A stretch of 64,000 bases of DNA from positions 24,805,367-24,869,366 of the forward strand of contig CM055098.1 in the NCBI GenBank assembly GCA_029204225.1. Reading direction: 5' to 3'. The DNA is from Diphasiastrum complanatum (lineage: Eukaryota > Streptophyta > Lycopodiopsida > Lycopodiales > Lycopodiaceae). Numbering within the stretch: position 1 is the first letter of the stretch; every line of letters starts with the position of its first letter. The position numbers were made by a program, and so were the translations under genes. Below the pieces are notes generated by a model. That model did no database searches and had not been told where the DNA came from. It was given only the letters and a program-made list of their open reading frames with translations. Of this stretch, positions 1-9,046 are shown piece by piece.

Positions 1-392
1 TATAAAGAGGAGAAGAGCTAGAAGAAGACAATAACATAGAAGATAAATGTTCTCCAAATGAAGAGAGAAACCTTGAATACATTTTCCGCACTGGTACAAA
101 TATTTATAGCAGAAAAAGTGTCATTTGGCCATTTGCCAAAAATTTCTCTAAAATAGTTGTTTTTATTTACTTCACCAAAAACCTAGATTTTCATGACTAG
201 ATGCAATGTATCTCATCTAACCAATAGAAATGGGTCCAGATCCGAGCTTATCAACTTTTCTACTTGCTAAAAATAGTAAAGACACTATTCTTAGTCCTTA
301 TTGACATTAAAAATTTTATCTTTAAGTTGAAAATTCACTTTGGCCTCAAAATTGCCAAATTAGATCAACTTAACTAGTTGGCATGTTTCACA
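1..392 (-). repeat. 3' LTR of Copia element B (cut by window edge)
   Basis: The stretch ends in ..TTTCACA at 392. It is followed directly by a minus-strand polypurine tract at 393-406 (AGTTGAGGAGGAAG read on the minus strand), the usual arrangement at a Copia 3' LTR. Its last part resembles the right-hand LTR of element D (20300-20471), sharing a run close to TTTTGGCCTCAA followed by TGCCAAAT and a tail ending in TTTCACA. The far end of the LTR lies outside the window. Confidence 0.7.
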
Positions 393-502
393 CTTCCTCC
401 TCAACTAGTTTTACCACACAACTTTGATCCATCTTAAGAATGGTCTCCATTCTAAGAATAGACCTCCTGTCTATCGTATTATAATGCTCAAAATACCATC
501 AT

Positions 503-1106
503 TTATAATTGATATAGATAATAGTATCCATATTTGATCTTTCTTACAAATTTAATTTTACATATTAAGATGAAACGAGCACATGAAGAACAACATAGAA
601 TGTAAAGATTATGATCCTTCCATGCTTCCAACTTTGATATCTCTAGAAAATAATAGCAACCAGACAATAAATGTGAGTGATAATAATTTTCTTTCATGCT
701 TCCTTCGCATTTGTCATTTCTTGAAATGTTTCCTCCATAAAACTCCATGAATGAGCCTCCATCTTCATTTTGCCATAAGATATCCTCAACACTTGAGAAC
801 TTGTGCATGAGTGGGTGATATAATGGGCCTCACTTACCTTCATTTTCATCAACAAAACCAACCAGAAACACTACTCCATCCTCAAAACCAAATTAATGAA
901 GAACATTGTGACTAGTTTCATCATGTCTTGACAATTTGCACACAATGTCATTCACATGAAATTGATCAAACATGACATAGAATGAGTAAAGTAAGTTTGA
1001 ACAAAATTTCCTTGCTACTACTTTGTCCTTAATTGGATCTTCAAATAACTTCAAAAATAGATCCAAAATGCCATGTCCATTTGATTCTCCTTCGATGCTC
1101 TTGACT
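503..1106 (-). pseudogene. Captured unknown coding region of element B, C-terminal part
   Basis: Read on the minus strand from 1106 downwards this gives an almost open frame with two internal stops. It matches, residue by residue with many conservative changes, the extra coding region of element D (18203-18800). Shared short runs include LVKSI, ARK.CS.LLY.FY, QFHV, KFSSVE and DGGSFME. It lies just upstream of the element's polypurine tract and 3' LTR, so it sits at the 3' end of the element where RNase H would normally be. I do not recognise the family, and no retroviral motif is visible. The frame is cut at 1106 by the Mutator-like insertion and resumes at 5036. The agreement with D at protein level, together with the conserved order next to IN and LTR, says it belongs to the retrotransposon family rather than to the host locus. 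Confidence 0.6.
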
Positions 1107-1375
1107 GGGGTTGGACAATTTGTGAGTTTAGCAAGTTTATTTCCATGTTATTTTTAAATAGTAATGAGTAGAGTTATGAGCAAAATAATCTGAACTCGAT
1201 GCAGCAGCAACATGTTCGGACTTAAAGCAATCATATCCAGGAATAAAAAGCAAATGTTACACAAATCAAATCATGGAAAGTTTACACAATGTTCAAAAGT
1301 GCACTATTCACAATGAAATGACAAATCGAGAGATTTGATGCACAAACTTTATGATAATGTGGTTTCAAAATTTAT

Positions 1376-1876
1376 GAACTTGTGGCTATTCTTTTAATGG
1401 AGACAATAGTCCATACAACTTAATGGAGAATGCATTATCAAACTAAGAATATAGTCCATACGATATTCCAAAGCACAAAAAAAAGCCAGCATAAATTGCA
1501 TTGCCCGACTCTAAATACGGCTCAATGAGATTGTTACTCAAAACACATAAATGGTTTCTATTTGATTCAAACAGTAACCAAACAAAACTTAAAACATTCT
1601 TGATATTTATGCCATACCACGTGAACTGGTGGCTATCTTTTTAATGGAGAGAACAGTCCATACAACTTAATGGAGATCACATTATCAAAATAAGAATACA
1701 CTCTGTACGATATTCCAAAGCACAAAAAAAGCCAGCAAAAATTGCATTGCCCGACACTATATATGGCTCGATGAGATTGTTACTCAACACACAAAAAAAA
1801 AAATGGTTTCTATTTGATTCAAATAGTAACCAACAAAACTAAAGACATTCTTGATATTTATGCCATACCGCGTAAT
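1376..1876. repeat. Tandem duplication, 247-bp unit, two copies
   Basis: Copy one starts at 1376 and copy two at 1623. They share long runs, including CCATACAACTTAATGGAGA, CGATATTCCAAAGCACAAAA and TTGATATTTATGCCATACC, with scattered substitutions and small indels. No coding potential is seen in either copy. It lies inside the Mutator-like insertion. Confidence 0.8.
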
Positions 1877-1956
1877 GCCAACACACTTTTTTTTGGGATC
1901 TATTTTCATGCTGCTCAATTTTTTTTCAATGTTGTGATATTTTTGTGCTAGTGGTA

Positions 1957-2446
1957 GATTGAATGAGGTGGGGATTGTTAAAACTGAGCTAGGGGATCAA
2001 TTGTTTACCATGAGGCGTCTTTGTGAGTGTTCCACAGAATATTTCAAACTTAAATTCACAGGGAGTGAGTTGGCTAAAGTAGACAGGATAAGATTCATAG
2101 AAATGAAACATGAAAATATTATCTGGTATTCACTTACTAGATACATGCTCGCTCGTGTCCTATTTGAGGTAGGGCACTAATGCATTGGTTTAGGTGCTTT
2201 GTCATTGTTATGAATTTCTATTATGTGTAGCTATACCTTTGCAATATGTATTGCACTATCGTGTGTATGACAAACTATGTACTTGACACTAAATCAAATT
2301 TTCAAATTCCTGTGGTTTGTTGTAGAGTGACGTAAATAGAGAGCTCATTGAATCAAGAGCCAAGTTTGAAGTAGATTTGGACAAGGCACATAAAACATAT
2401 AAAGATGTCATGTTTGCATTCCACCTGTGTGGGCCAACAAGATGGG
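1957..2446 (+). pseudogene. Plant gene fragment, two exons, inside the Mutator-like element
   Basis: Exon one (about 1957-2168) encodes about 70 residues beginning near NEVGIVKTELGD and ending at LARVLFE. It is followed by a GT donor at 2169. A 157-bp intron ends in TTGTTGTAG at 2325, and exon two (2326 to about 2446) continues in phase with SDVNRELIESRAKFEVDLDK and on to HLCGPTRW, where another GTAAAA donor is possible. The exons keep splice sites and phase, so this looks like a captured genomic gene segment rather than a retrocopy. I do not recognise the protein. Downstream to about 2800 the frame is broken, although some codons look coding-like. Confidence 0.45.
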
Positions 2447-3039
2447 TAAAATGTTGGGCATGGTGAACCTGACATTGGGCTTGTTGGAGTGGTTTGAGTT
2501 GGTCACAAGCACCAAAAAAACTAGCATGGGAATAAACATTGGGCTGGAGAAGTTGCATCATCTACAATTCTCAACAGTTTTGAGTGAAAAAATATGCAAA
2601 TGGCTTAAATGATGTATGGGGCCAATGAGTGGCCAATTTGGGATTCCGAGAAGTGAAAAAGTTTTTAGAGTATGGGTGGCAAAGGAAACATGGCTTGAGT
2701 ATTTGTTGGGAACAACAAACAAAGTTTGAAAGAAATGCACTGCTTTGCATAAGTCCACCAACTATCATTTTGCCTTGTATGTTTATTTCTTTGACTTGGT
2801 GAGCTTGTCAACATTTTTTTCCATAATACCTGTGTTGATATTGTCATACAAACTAAGATTACCATTACATTCTTAATATTACAATTGACAAGAAACAATG
2901 AATTTGAAATTCTAATAATAAAGCCAATACATATAATGGTGCTATCCAATCCGTGCACCCTAAAGAAAAAATTCAATGGTGATCTAGAATAGACTCTGGA
3001 TGACTGATCTACACAAAAACAAAATGCTCCAAATACTAC

Positions 3040-3448
3040 TGAATGCTTCTCAATGTGGTAGTTATATAGTGGCTACCACCATCAAAGAGAGTGAACAGCC
3101 AAAGGACAAAAAGGGATGCAAAACACCAAAAGTGTGATTTTGCATAGGGAGTCGTAAGGCCAAATGATGAAGAGGGTGTACCGTTGGAGAGCTCTTCCCC
3201 CCAAACCTCCCGCCGGAGGGCAACCGCCCCCTGGACCCCCTGTTTCTTGAGGCGCTCCGCCCCCCGAACCCCCCAGAATTTCCTGCTATGCAATCTAGCC
3301 ATCTCCTAATCATCATGGTTTCACAGTAGACCCCATACTAACAAACGTGCTCAATTATGTCTCCTCATAACAGGGGCCTTACAGATTTGAGCTCACGGAT
3401 AAGTAGTGACTACTAAACTGAGAGGTGAATGTTTAGTTATTTCTAACA
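3040..3448 (-). repeat. 3' LTR of small Copia relic C0
   Basis: The LTR ends ..TTCTAACA at 3448, next to a very G-rich minus-strand polypurine tract (3449-3462, seven C on the plus strand). It shares about 270 bp with 4455-4728, including GATTTGAGCTCACGGATAA and AGAGGTGAATGTTTA. It contains a GC-rich block (3198-3280) of C and G runs. The left border is approximate because the second copy is truncated. Confidence 0.65.
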
Positions 3449-4440
3449 CCCCCCCTCAATATTCACCCGCAGGTAAATCATTGTCTTGGTCCAATACCAA
3501 GTTGAAGAAGATGACCAGAAAGTTGAACTGATCCCAAATCTTTCATAAAGATGTCAACAACATTCTCATTTGTTGGAGAATACTCAAACGCTATGACTCC
3601 ATCCTTGATCAACTCCCAATTATAGTGATAGTGTATTTCAATGTGTTTCATCCGAGCATAAAACACGGGATTCTATAGCCATGCAACTTTGACTATCACA
3701 ATTTAGAATTGTAGCATCATGAACAAGTGCACCTAGGTCTGCTAAAATCCTCCGCATCCATACTGCCTCACAAGCTACAACAATATCCAGAAACCGGCCT
3801 TAGCCCAATCAGAATCATAGTACCCTGCCAAGATTTCTCCATGACCATAAGTAATACCATAGTTCAAAGTAGCTTTAAGATATCTAAGAACTCTCATGCC
3901 TTGCTTCCTAGCCTGGATTTATACTTCTCAAGAGTGCCATCTGATTTGTACTTGACTCTCCAAATCCACTTGGTGCCAATGATTTTCCTGTTCTAAGGTT
4001 GGTCCACACAAGCTCCCAAGTCTAATTTTAAATAATGCTATCATACTCAGCTTGCATGGACTCCTTCCATTCTGGACTAGCCATAGCCTCATCCACATTT
4101 GTTTCATAATTTCATCCATTAATGCCAAGTTTACTATATGTCCAGGTGCCCTCAATTGCTTCTCTATTCTCTTTGACCTTCAGGGCCCATCTGTAGGTTA
4201 TTCAGGTATCGTGGGAATGTAATTCCCTTCTCGTCAAAGAGCCACCTAGCCCACAATGGAACTAGCTTTCCTTGTGATGTCGTGACAAAATTGCTTTCTG
4301 TTTTCTCCTCCTCATTCTTTAAGGTATCCTCCTCCTTCAAAGGAATACTAGCCATTGGGCAAGGCACTTGGTGAGCTATTTTTCCGTTTGATGATAAAGT
4401 GTCCTGGCCATCTCCTGCCATGAATGTGGTTTTTCATCAA
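3449..4440 (-). pseudogene. Decayed Copia pol of relic C0 (RNase H end and RT start)
   Basis: The minus-strand frame at 3478-3666 reads the RNase H C-terminus (ARMKHIEIHYHYNWELIKDG, then NENVVDIF). Around 3870-4070 the start of reverse transcriptase (SPEWKESMQAEYDSII) passes almost directly into the RT/RNase H linker, so most of RT is deleted. 4164-4421 is the region between integrase and RT. Gag, protease and most of integrase are missing. The copy cannot be functional. Confidence 0.6.
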
Positions 4441-4454
4441 AAACATTATCTTGA

Positions 4455-4728
4455 CTGCCGTTAGGGGGCTTTGCCCCCCAAACCCCCCGCCGGGGGGCTA
4501 CCGCCCCTAGGACCCCCTGTTTCTCGGGGGGCTCTACCCCCGGAACCCCCCATGACTTCTTGCTATGCAATATAGCCATCTCCTAATCATCACGGGCTCA
4601 CAGTAGACCCCATACTAACAATCATGCTCAATTATGGCTTCTCCTCATAACGAGGGCCTTACAGATTTGAGCTCACGGATAACTAGTGACTACTAAACTA
4701 AGAGGTGAATGTTTAATTATGTCTAACA
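4455..4728 (-). repeat. Partial 5' LTR of relic C0
   Basis: This is a second copy of the LTR seen at 3040-3448, ending ..GTCTAACA at 4728. It keeps the GC-rich block (about 4462-4550), with alternating runs of five to seven C or G. Its inner end, including the primer-binding site, is lost in a deletion joining it to pol sequence near 4440. I could not find a matching 5-bp target duplication for 4729-4733 (TTTGA). Confidence 0.55.
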
Positions 4729-5035
4729 TTTGAACCATATAAAAATTGTGAGGAATGGATGTGAATATTCAATTTTCTGATATTAGTCTGGGTGGAAATC
4801 TACGTGAATTGGGTGGAAGTTCATTGGGACTTGTTCATCACAATGTTTATTGCAGAAGTTTAAAGACATGTACGCCAATGTGTTGGTACCATAATTTAAA
4901 GACACACACCTCAATGCGGCCAATACCGTTATTAAAATATTTCTGGCATTGTAGAAACCATTTTGTCTTTAGCTAACTTGGTGGATAAAAACTCGCAAGA
5001 CTCGCTTTACATTTACTCACAAAATGTTTGGACTC

Positions 5036-5885
5036 CTCTTGACTAGCTCCAAGTTGCACTTTCTAAGTTTGTGTTGAAGAAGCTCATCAAGATCAACCTC
5101 TTGATCTTCCACTTGAACATCAAAACCATTGACCAAGACATACTTCCCTAACCATTAATTGCACTGAATTCATAAAAAACAACTAATCCACTTGCATACC
5201 ATCATCTGCACAAGAAGATGTATGAAGACATATGAGTAAAGCAAGGTTTGTACCTTCAACTTGCTTACCCTTCTCAACATATATAAGCCTAGATGGCTTT
5301 TGCCTTTTCCTTGAGGATCTTCTTAGAACTTGGCATATCCACCATCACCATTCAAAGAATCATCCTTCTCACCATTAAAAATATTAGTTTCATCAACATC
5401 AACAACATGAAGCTTATTCACATTCTCCTCTTCAAAGACAACTTCCTTAGAAATGTGAACTTTCTTTGACTTAGAAAAGTAAACCCCATATAACCTTTTC
5501 TTATTTCACTATAGCCAACAAATATTCCCTTCAATAATTCCAAGATGAGTTGACATAGCAAGTACTACCAAATATCTTGACTTGGCTTCTTCCCAAAAAG
5601 AACCTCAAATGAACTCTTACCATCCAAGTATTAGTTTGAGTACCTATTGAAAACAAAGTTAGCACAATAAAACCTTCACCCCAAAAGACTTAGGAAGATT
5701 TGCATTCAACATCATGGCTTTAGCTCTTTCACAAACAGTGATCATCCTCTCTTCCAGACCATGTAGAACCTTTGAGTTTCAAAGCTCTCTCTTGATCACA
5801 TGTGCCACACAAACCTCTTTGAACTTTGTTGATAGGTCTTCATTTGCTTGAGTCGTGCTTGAAAATCGTAGCATAGATCTTCTCT
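5036..5885 (-). pseudogene. Element B: integrase part and start of captured region
   Basis: On the minus strand from 5885 downwards a broken integrase reads STKFKEV, then ERMITVCERAKAMMLNANLP, aligning with SNKFKAF and ERKNRTLCESAKARRLSANL of element D. Around 5480-5560 are a GIxxGNIxW-like core-C segment and VFEEENVNKLHVVDVDETN, aligning with D's VIFDEGN and LDVDEK. At 5036-5200 the frame enters the captured region (FDVQVEDQEVDLDELL, NLELVK), again as in D. There are many stops and frameshifts. The 5' half of the element (gag, protease) is absent beyond 5885. Confidence 0.6.
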
Positions 5886-6706
5886 TCCGCTAGCACAGAA
5901 AGCAGCTCGGTAGAATGGCATAACTTAAAAGATCTTCTGATTCATAAAGGAATCACCATCATATCAATCAAAGTGTCTAAACAGTCAAATTCAGTGATGA
6001 TGAGCAATGATATTTCGGTGTGATAGCAATCCTTAAAGGACGCCGCAATACCAATCGCGTGAAAGATCTCTAGCATGTGCGCCACCTCACCTCATCTCAA
6101 AGCACAAGTCTTGGGCATCTACCTTCATTGTGAGATACCACAGGGTTGGGCGTCCTTATGAGTAAGGTCAGAACTCCAAGGTTTTACCCGTCAATTATCC
6201 TGATAAGGCTATCCTTGTGTGACCTACCAGTTGGCTTTTTAGCCAAAATATTTAAGAAAAAGAGGTCTTTTTCCCTTCCAACAATGGCAACTCAACTGGG
6301 GAGGGCAATCCCTTGTCCGGGACGGACTCAGAATCTTTGGTTCCGCAGATTCATGGGCCTCCAAGCATCATCTCATCTATAGGGCTATGGAGTCTTCGTG
6401 TTAGCACCTTAAACCCTTTGGATAAACTCTCCTCAAGTGGACCGGCTGAATGACAGAACTGTGTAAGTTTTTGATAACTTCTAAAAACATGAACTGCCTT
6501 CATGATAGCTCTGGAGTTTAGAACTTTCAACCTCTGGATAGTAGCTTTTATCCAACTCATGCCAAAATGTACATAGGGCTTCAGTGTCCTCCACACATCT
6601 TGACCATTTGCATAGAAATCAGCATCTGTCTACACCGGCTCACAATTGTAAAATATGTCTTGGTCAAAAGCTTGATTAGCCAACCAGTCTGCTTCACGGT
6701 TGTATT
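5886..6706 (-). other. Gene-free stretch, possible LINE RNase H remnant at its right end
   Basis: Most of this stretch shows no supported gene. At about 6600-6706 on the minus strand the frame reads QYNREADWLANQAFD, which resembles the end of plant LINE-type RNase H domains (REAN..AD.LAN). The following 81 codons (6351-6596) are open but match nothing I know. Treat it as a weak LINE remnant. Confidence 0.25.
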
Positions 6707-6999
6707 GGAGTTTACAAGATAGCTAAAATGTAGAATCACAAGACTAGTTAACGTTAATCAACTAGTTAGTTAGTCTCCGTTGTTGCCATTTGTTTCAACT
6801 GGGTGTGAAGCCCGTTGAGCTACCAGCTGTCAGTGTGAAAGATTCTTCTTCGTTTGTTTCGTAATCTCTCGTTCAATTTCGTTCTTTTTGTTTCTTTCGT
6901 AGTTTTGTGTTTTGCATCCCTTTGCGGTTTGCTCTTGGAGGTGTGTTTACGATTCATGAATGATTCGCGACTCATTAGTGCTTTGACTCAAAGACATGT
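6707..6999. repeat. LTR fragment of the E4 Copia family
   Basis: This stretch matches the inside of the E4 3' LTR (50206-50495) in the same orientation. The match runs from GGAGTTTACAAGAT through ACTAGTTAACG, CAACTAGTTAGTTAGTCT and GAGCTACCAGCTG to the GACTCAAAGACATGT motif. Neither terminus is present, and no internal element sequence is attached, so it is a broken fragment. Confidence 0.75.
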
Positions 7000-7006
7000 G
7001 AAAAAA

Positions 7007-7651
7007 GTGGACCTTAAATGGATCCAAACTCCCAAAATACTTGGCTAAGATCTTTGCACAACAAGCTACAAAAGCTAGAATTGGCAAAGCATCCTAATGC
7101 TACCTTTGATACACATGAACTTGACAAAACATTCAAGAGACAAAAGAAACTAATAAAAGGTACTGATGGCAGCCAAAAACAGCAGCATACCAGCCCTACT
7201 ACAGCAGCCTACCACTTTTAATAACCTCTTAAGATCATACACAAAAGCTTGAAGACAATACAAAAAGCAATGCTCTCAATGGAGGAAGAAACTATGACAA
7301 TGATCTATTGATCTCTCTCAACAATACAATAAGTTTCTCCAACCTGTTCTCCACAAATTTCAGCCTAATATAGGTGAGAGAGATGACTCTCTCTCCTCTC
7401 TCTAGAACTTAGGACCCAATTTTAGGACACCAGTAGCCTAAAATAGCCAATTTTGGCCTATATGTCCAAATAACATGATTTTGGTGTCATTTCGAAGGTC
7501 CTGAAGTTTGGGACTTCTTTAATATAAAATATGTAGTAGAATAAAAGTATCTAGGCCTCTTTCACATGTGTGAAAGGTTATATCCAAAACTATATACAAA
7601 AATTGCCAATTTAGGCCTCAAACTAGCTAGGAAATGTTGACAATTTTCACA
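7007..7651 (-). repeat. 3' LTR of older Copia E2 (left border approximate)
   Basis: This is noncoding sequence ending in ..CAATTTTCACA at 7651, directly before the E2 RNase H end. It carries a CT-rich patch (7388-7408), repeats of the form CCAATTTTGGCCTA, and a CACATGTGTG motif near 7574, all as in the other LTRs here. The left border cannot be set without a second copy. Confidence 0.5.
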
Positions 7652-7659
7652 CTCTTCAA

Positions 7660-8169
7660 TCACATTCCAAGATTAGATCTATGCTTATAATACAAGTCCT
7701 TTCCCAATGTTTTGGTGAAGATATCAGCCACACACTCCAATGAAGAGACATTTTGAAGCTCCACCTCTTTGGCAATGACTTGATCCCTCACAAAGTGATG
7801 AGCAATCTCAATGTGCTTGCTTCTAGCATGGAAAACTGGATTGGTTGCCAAGCTTTGGGCTGAAAGGTCGTCACAATAGATGATTGGTGTCTTCTTAGAA
7901 TCCAGCAAGTGAAGATCAAATAGCATCCTCTTTATCCAAAGCATCTCCTTGGTGCATGTTGTCAATGCCTTGTACTCGGCCTTGGTGGAAGATAGAGAGA
8001 TAGTAGGTTGCTTCTTTGATAGCCATGAGATAGCTCCCTCTCCAAGATATATTGCAAAGGCACTTGTTGACTTCCTATCCATTTGATCACCTACAAAATC
8101 TGAATCTAAGAAACCACAAAGGTTAGGTGAAGATCCTTCATACAAGATGCCAAAATCTCTAGATCCCGA
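7660..8169 (-). pseudogene. Copia E2 RNase H end (3' part of split pol)
   Basis: A minus-strand frame of about 170 residues is open from the E1 insertion site at 8169 to 7660. It contains LDSDFVGDQMDRKSTSAF (RNase H Asp), SSTKAEYKAL (Glu), YCDDLSAQSLATNPVFHA (Asp) and HHFVRDQV, then ADIFTKTLGKD. These are the usual Copia RNase H landmarks. It is the 3' continuation of 14484-15405: the frame enters with SGSRDFGILYEG, exactly where the right-hand part stops at RVLRYLSG. The region is damaged mainly by the E1 insertion. Confidence 0.85.
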
Positions 8170-9031
8170 TGATAAATTTTACAGTTTTTAGGACAATAAT
8201 GATTGTACTTTACAATCATAGAGAGTTATTGGTTGCTTAATCAATGAATCTATCAAGTTCTACACATTAGATCTTGATCTAGATTCACTACACTTGGATT
8301 TAAGCAAGAGCAATGGATCAACACATCATTTTTTAGTGAGAGCGGCTTCACACGTGTGGAGTACTGTCCACTGTACGGCCTGCACCTGAAACAACAAGTA
8401 CAATGATACTAGATAGCAATCATGCATAAAAATCACAAGACAAATGACTAGAAATCTCACAAAAGTGTAGAGTGCAAAAGTCTCATCAATTTTCTTAGCA
8501 AAATGATGATCCTTTTATGGATCAAGTACATCCATGAGTCTGGTACAGTCCAGCAGGCCTTCACACGTGTGAAGAGTGCCACATCACTCATATCTATCCA
8601 TTTGATCCATCCTTGATCCTTATCCAATAGTTGACCTTCTAGAATATGACTAAAATCCAAAAAGCTAGTCTCCTAGAATATAGGAATATTCCCTACAAAA
8701 TAGGATCTAAGGAAAATGGTCAACTCTTATCTTCTAGTACTCTATACACACATGTGAACATCCACTTGCCATGTGGGAGCATTTACTCATGCACATGCAA
8801 GGAAAAGCTAATTTGTAGGTGACTAGTCAACTTGACTAAAAACTAGTCATTTCATGTTCACACTAACTAGAATGATACAAAATCAATTTGGATATATACA
8901 AACATGAAAAGTACATCCTTTCACACATGGGAACATGCTCCACACGTGTGAAATCATATCATCAACATATTCTAATGTTTGATCAATATTTACATGAACC
9001 AATGTCAAGTGAGAAGTGACAATTTTCAACA
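8170..9031 (-). repeat. 3' LTR of E1, 862 bp
   Basis: On the plus strand it runs from TGATAAATTT to TTTTCAACA, so it has TG..CA termini on either strand. It contains three exact CACACGTGTG palindromes (8349-8358, 8562-8571, 8941-8950). The same LTR occurs at 13622-14483 and, as a diverged solo copy, at 30503-31365. The short open frame inside each copy (8457-8660 here) is a shared LTR by-product and is not called as a gene. Confidence 0.95.
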
Positions 9032-9046
9032 CTCCTCCTCACTTCT
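9032..9046 (-). other. Polypurine tract of E1
   Basis: The minus strand reads AGAAGTGAGGAGGAG, immediately upstream of the 3' LTR. This is the expected plus-strand primer for LTR retrotransposon replication. It overlaps the last codon of the polyprotein frame. Confidence 0.9.

Larger units (their letters stand above)
1107..5035. mobile_element. Mutator-like (Pack-MULE type) insertion in element B
   Basis: The 9-bp sequence CTCTTGACT occurs directly before 1107 (1098-1106) and directly after 5035 (5036-5044). Removing the insert plus one copy gives a continuous sequence that matches the uninterrupted paralogue in element D near 18780, an empty-site comparison inside the same window. The two ends are inverted relatives: the left begins GGGGTTGGAC, the right (reverse complement) begins GAGTCCAAAC, and both reach TTTGTGAGT. 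I count 14 of 21 matches. A 9-bp duplication is characteristic of Mutator-like elements. No transposase is visible, but plant gene exons (1957-2446) and a later Copia relic (about 3040-4728) are, which fits a non-autonomous gene-carrying element. Confidence 0.65.

Noticed and set aside
8457-8660. 67-codon frame found in both E1 LTRs and in the solo LTR
   Set aside because: Conserved only because the LTR copies are recent; it lies in the LTR and has no known motif.
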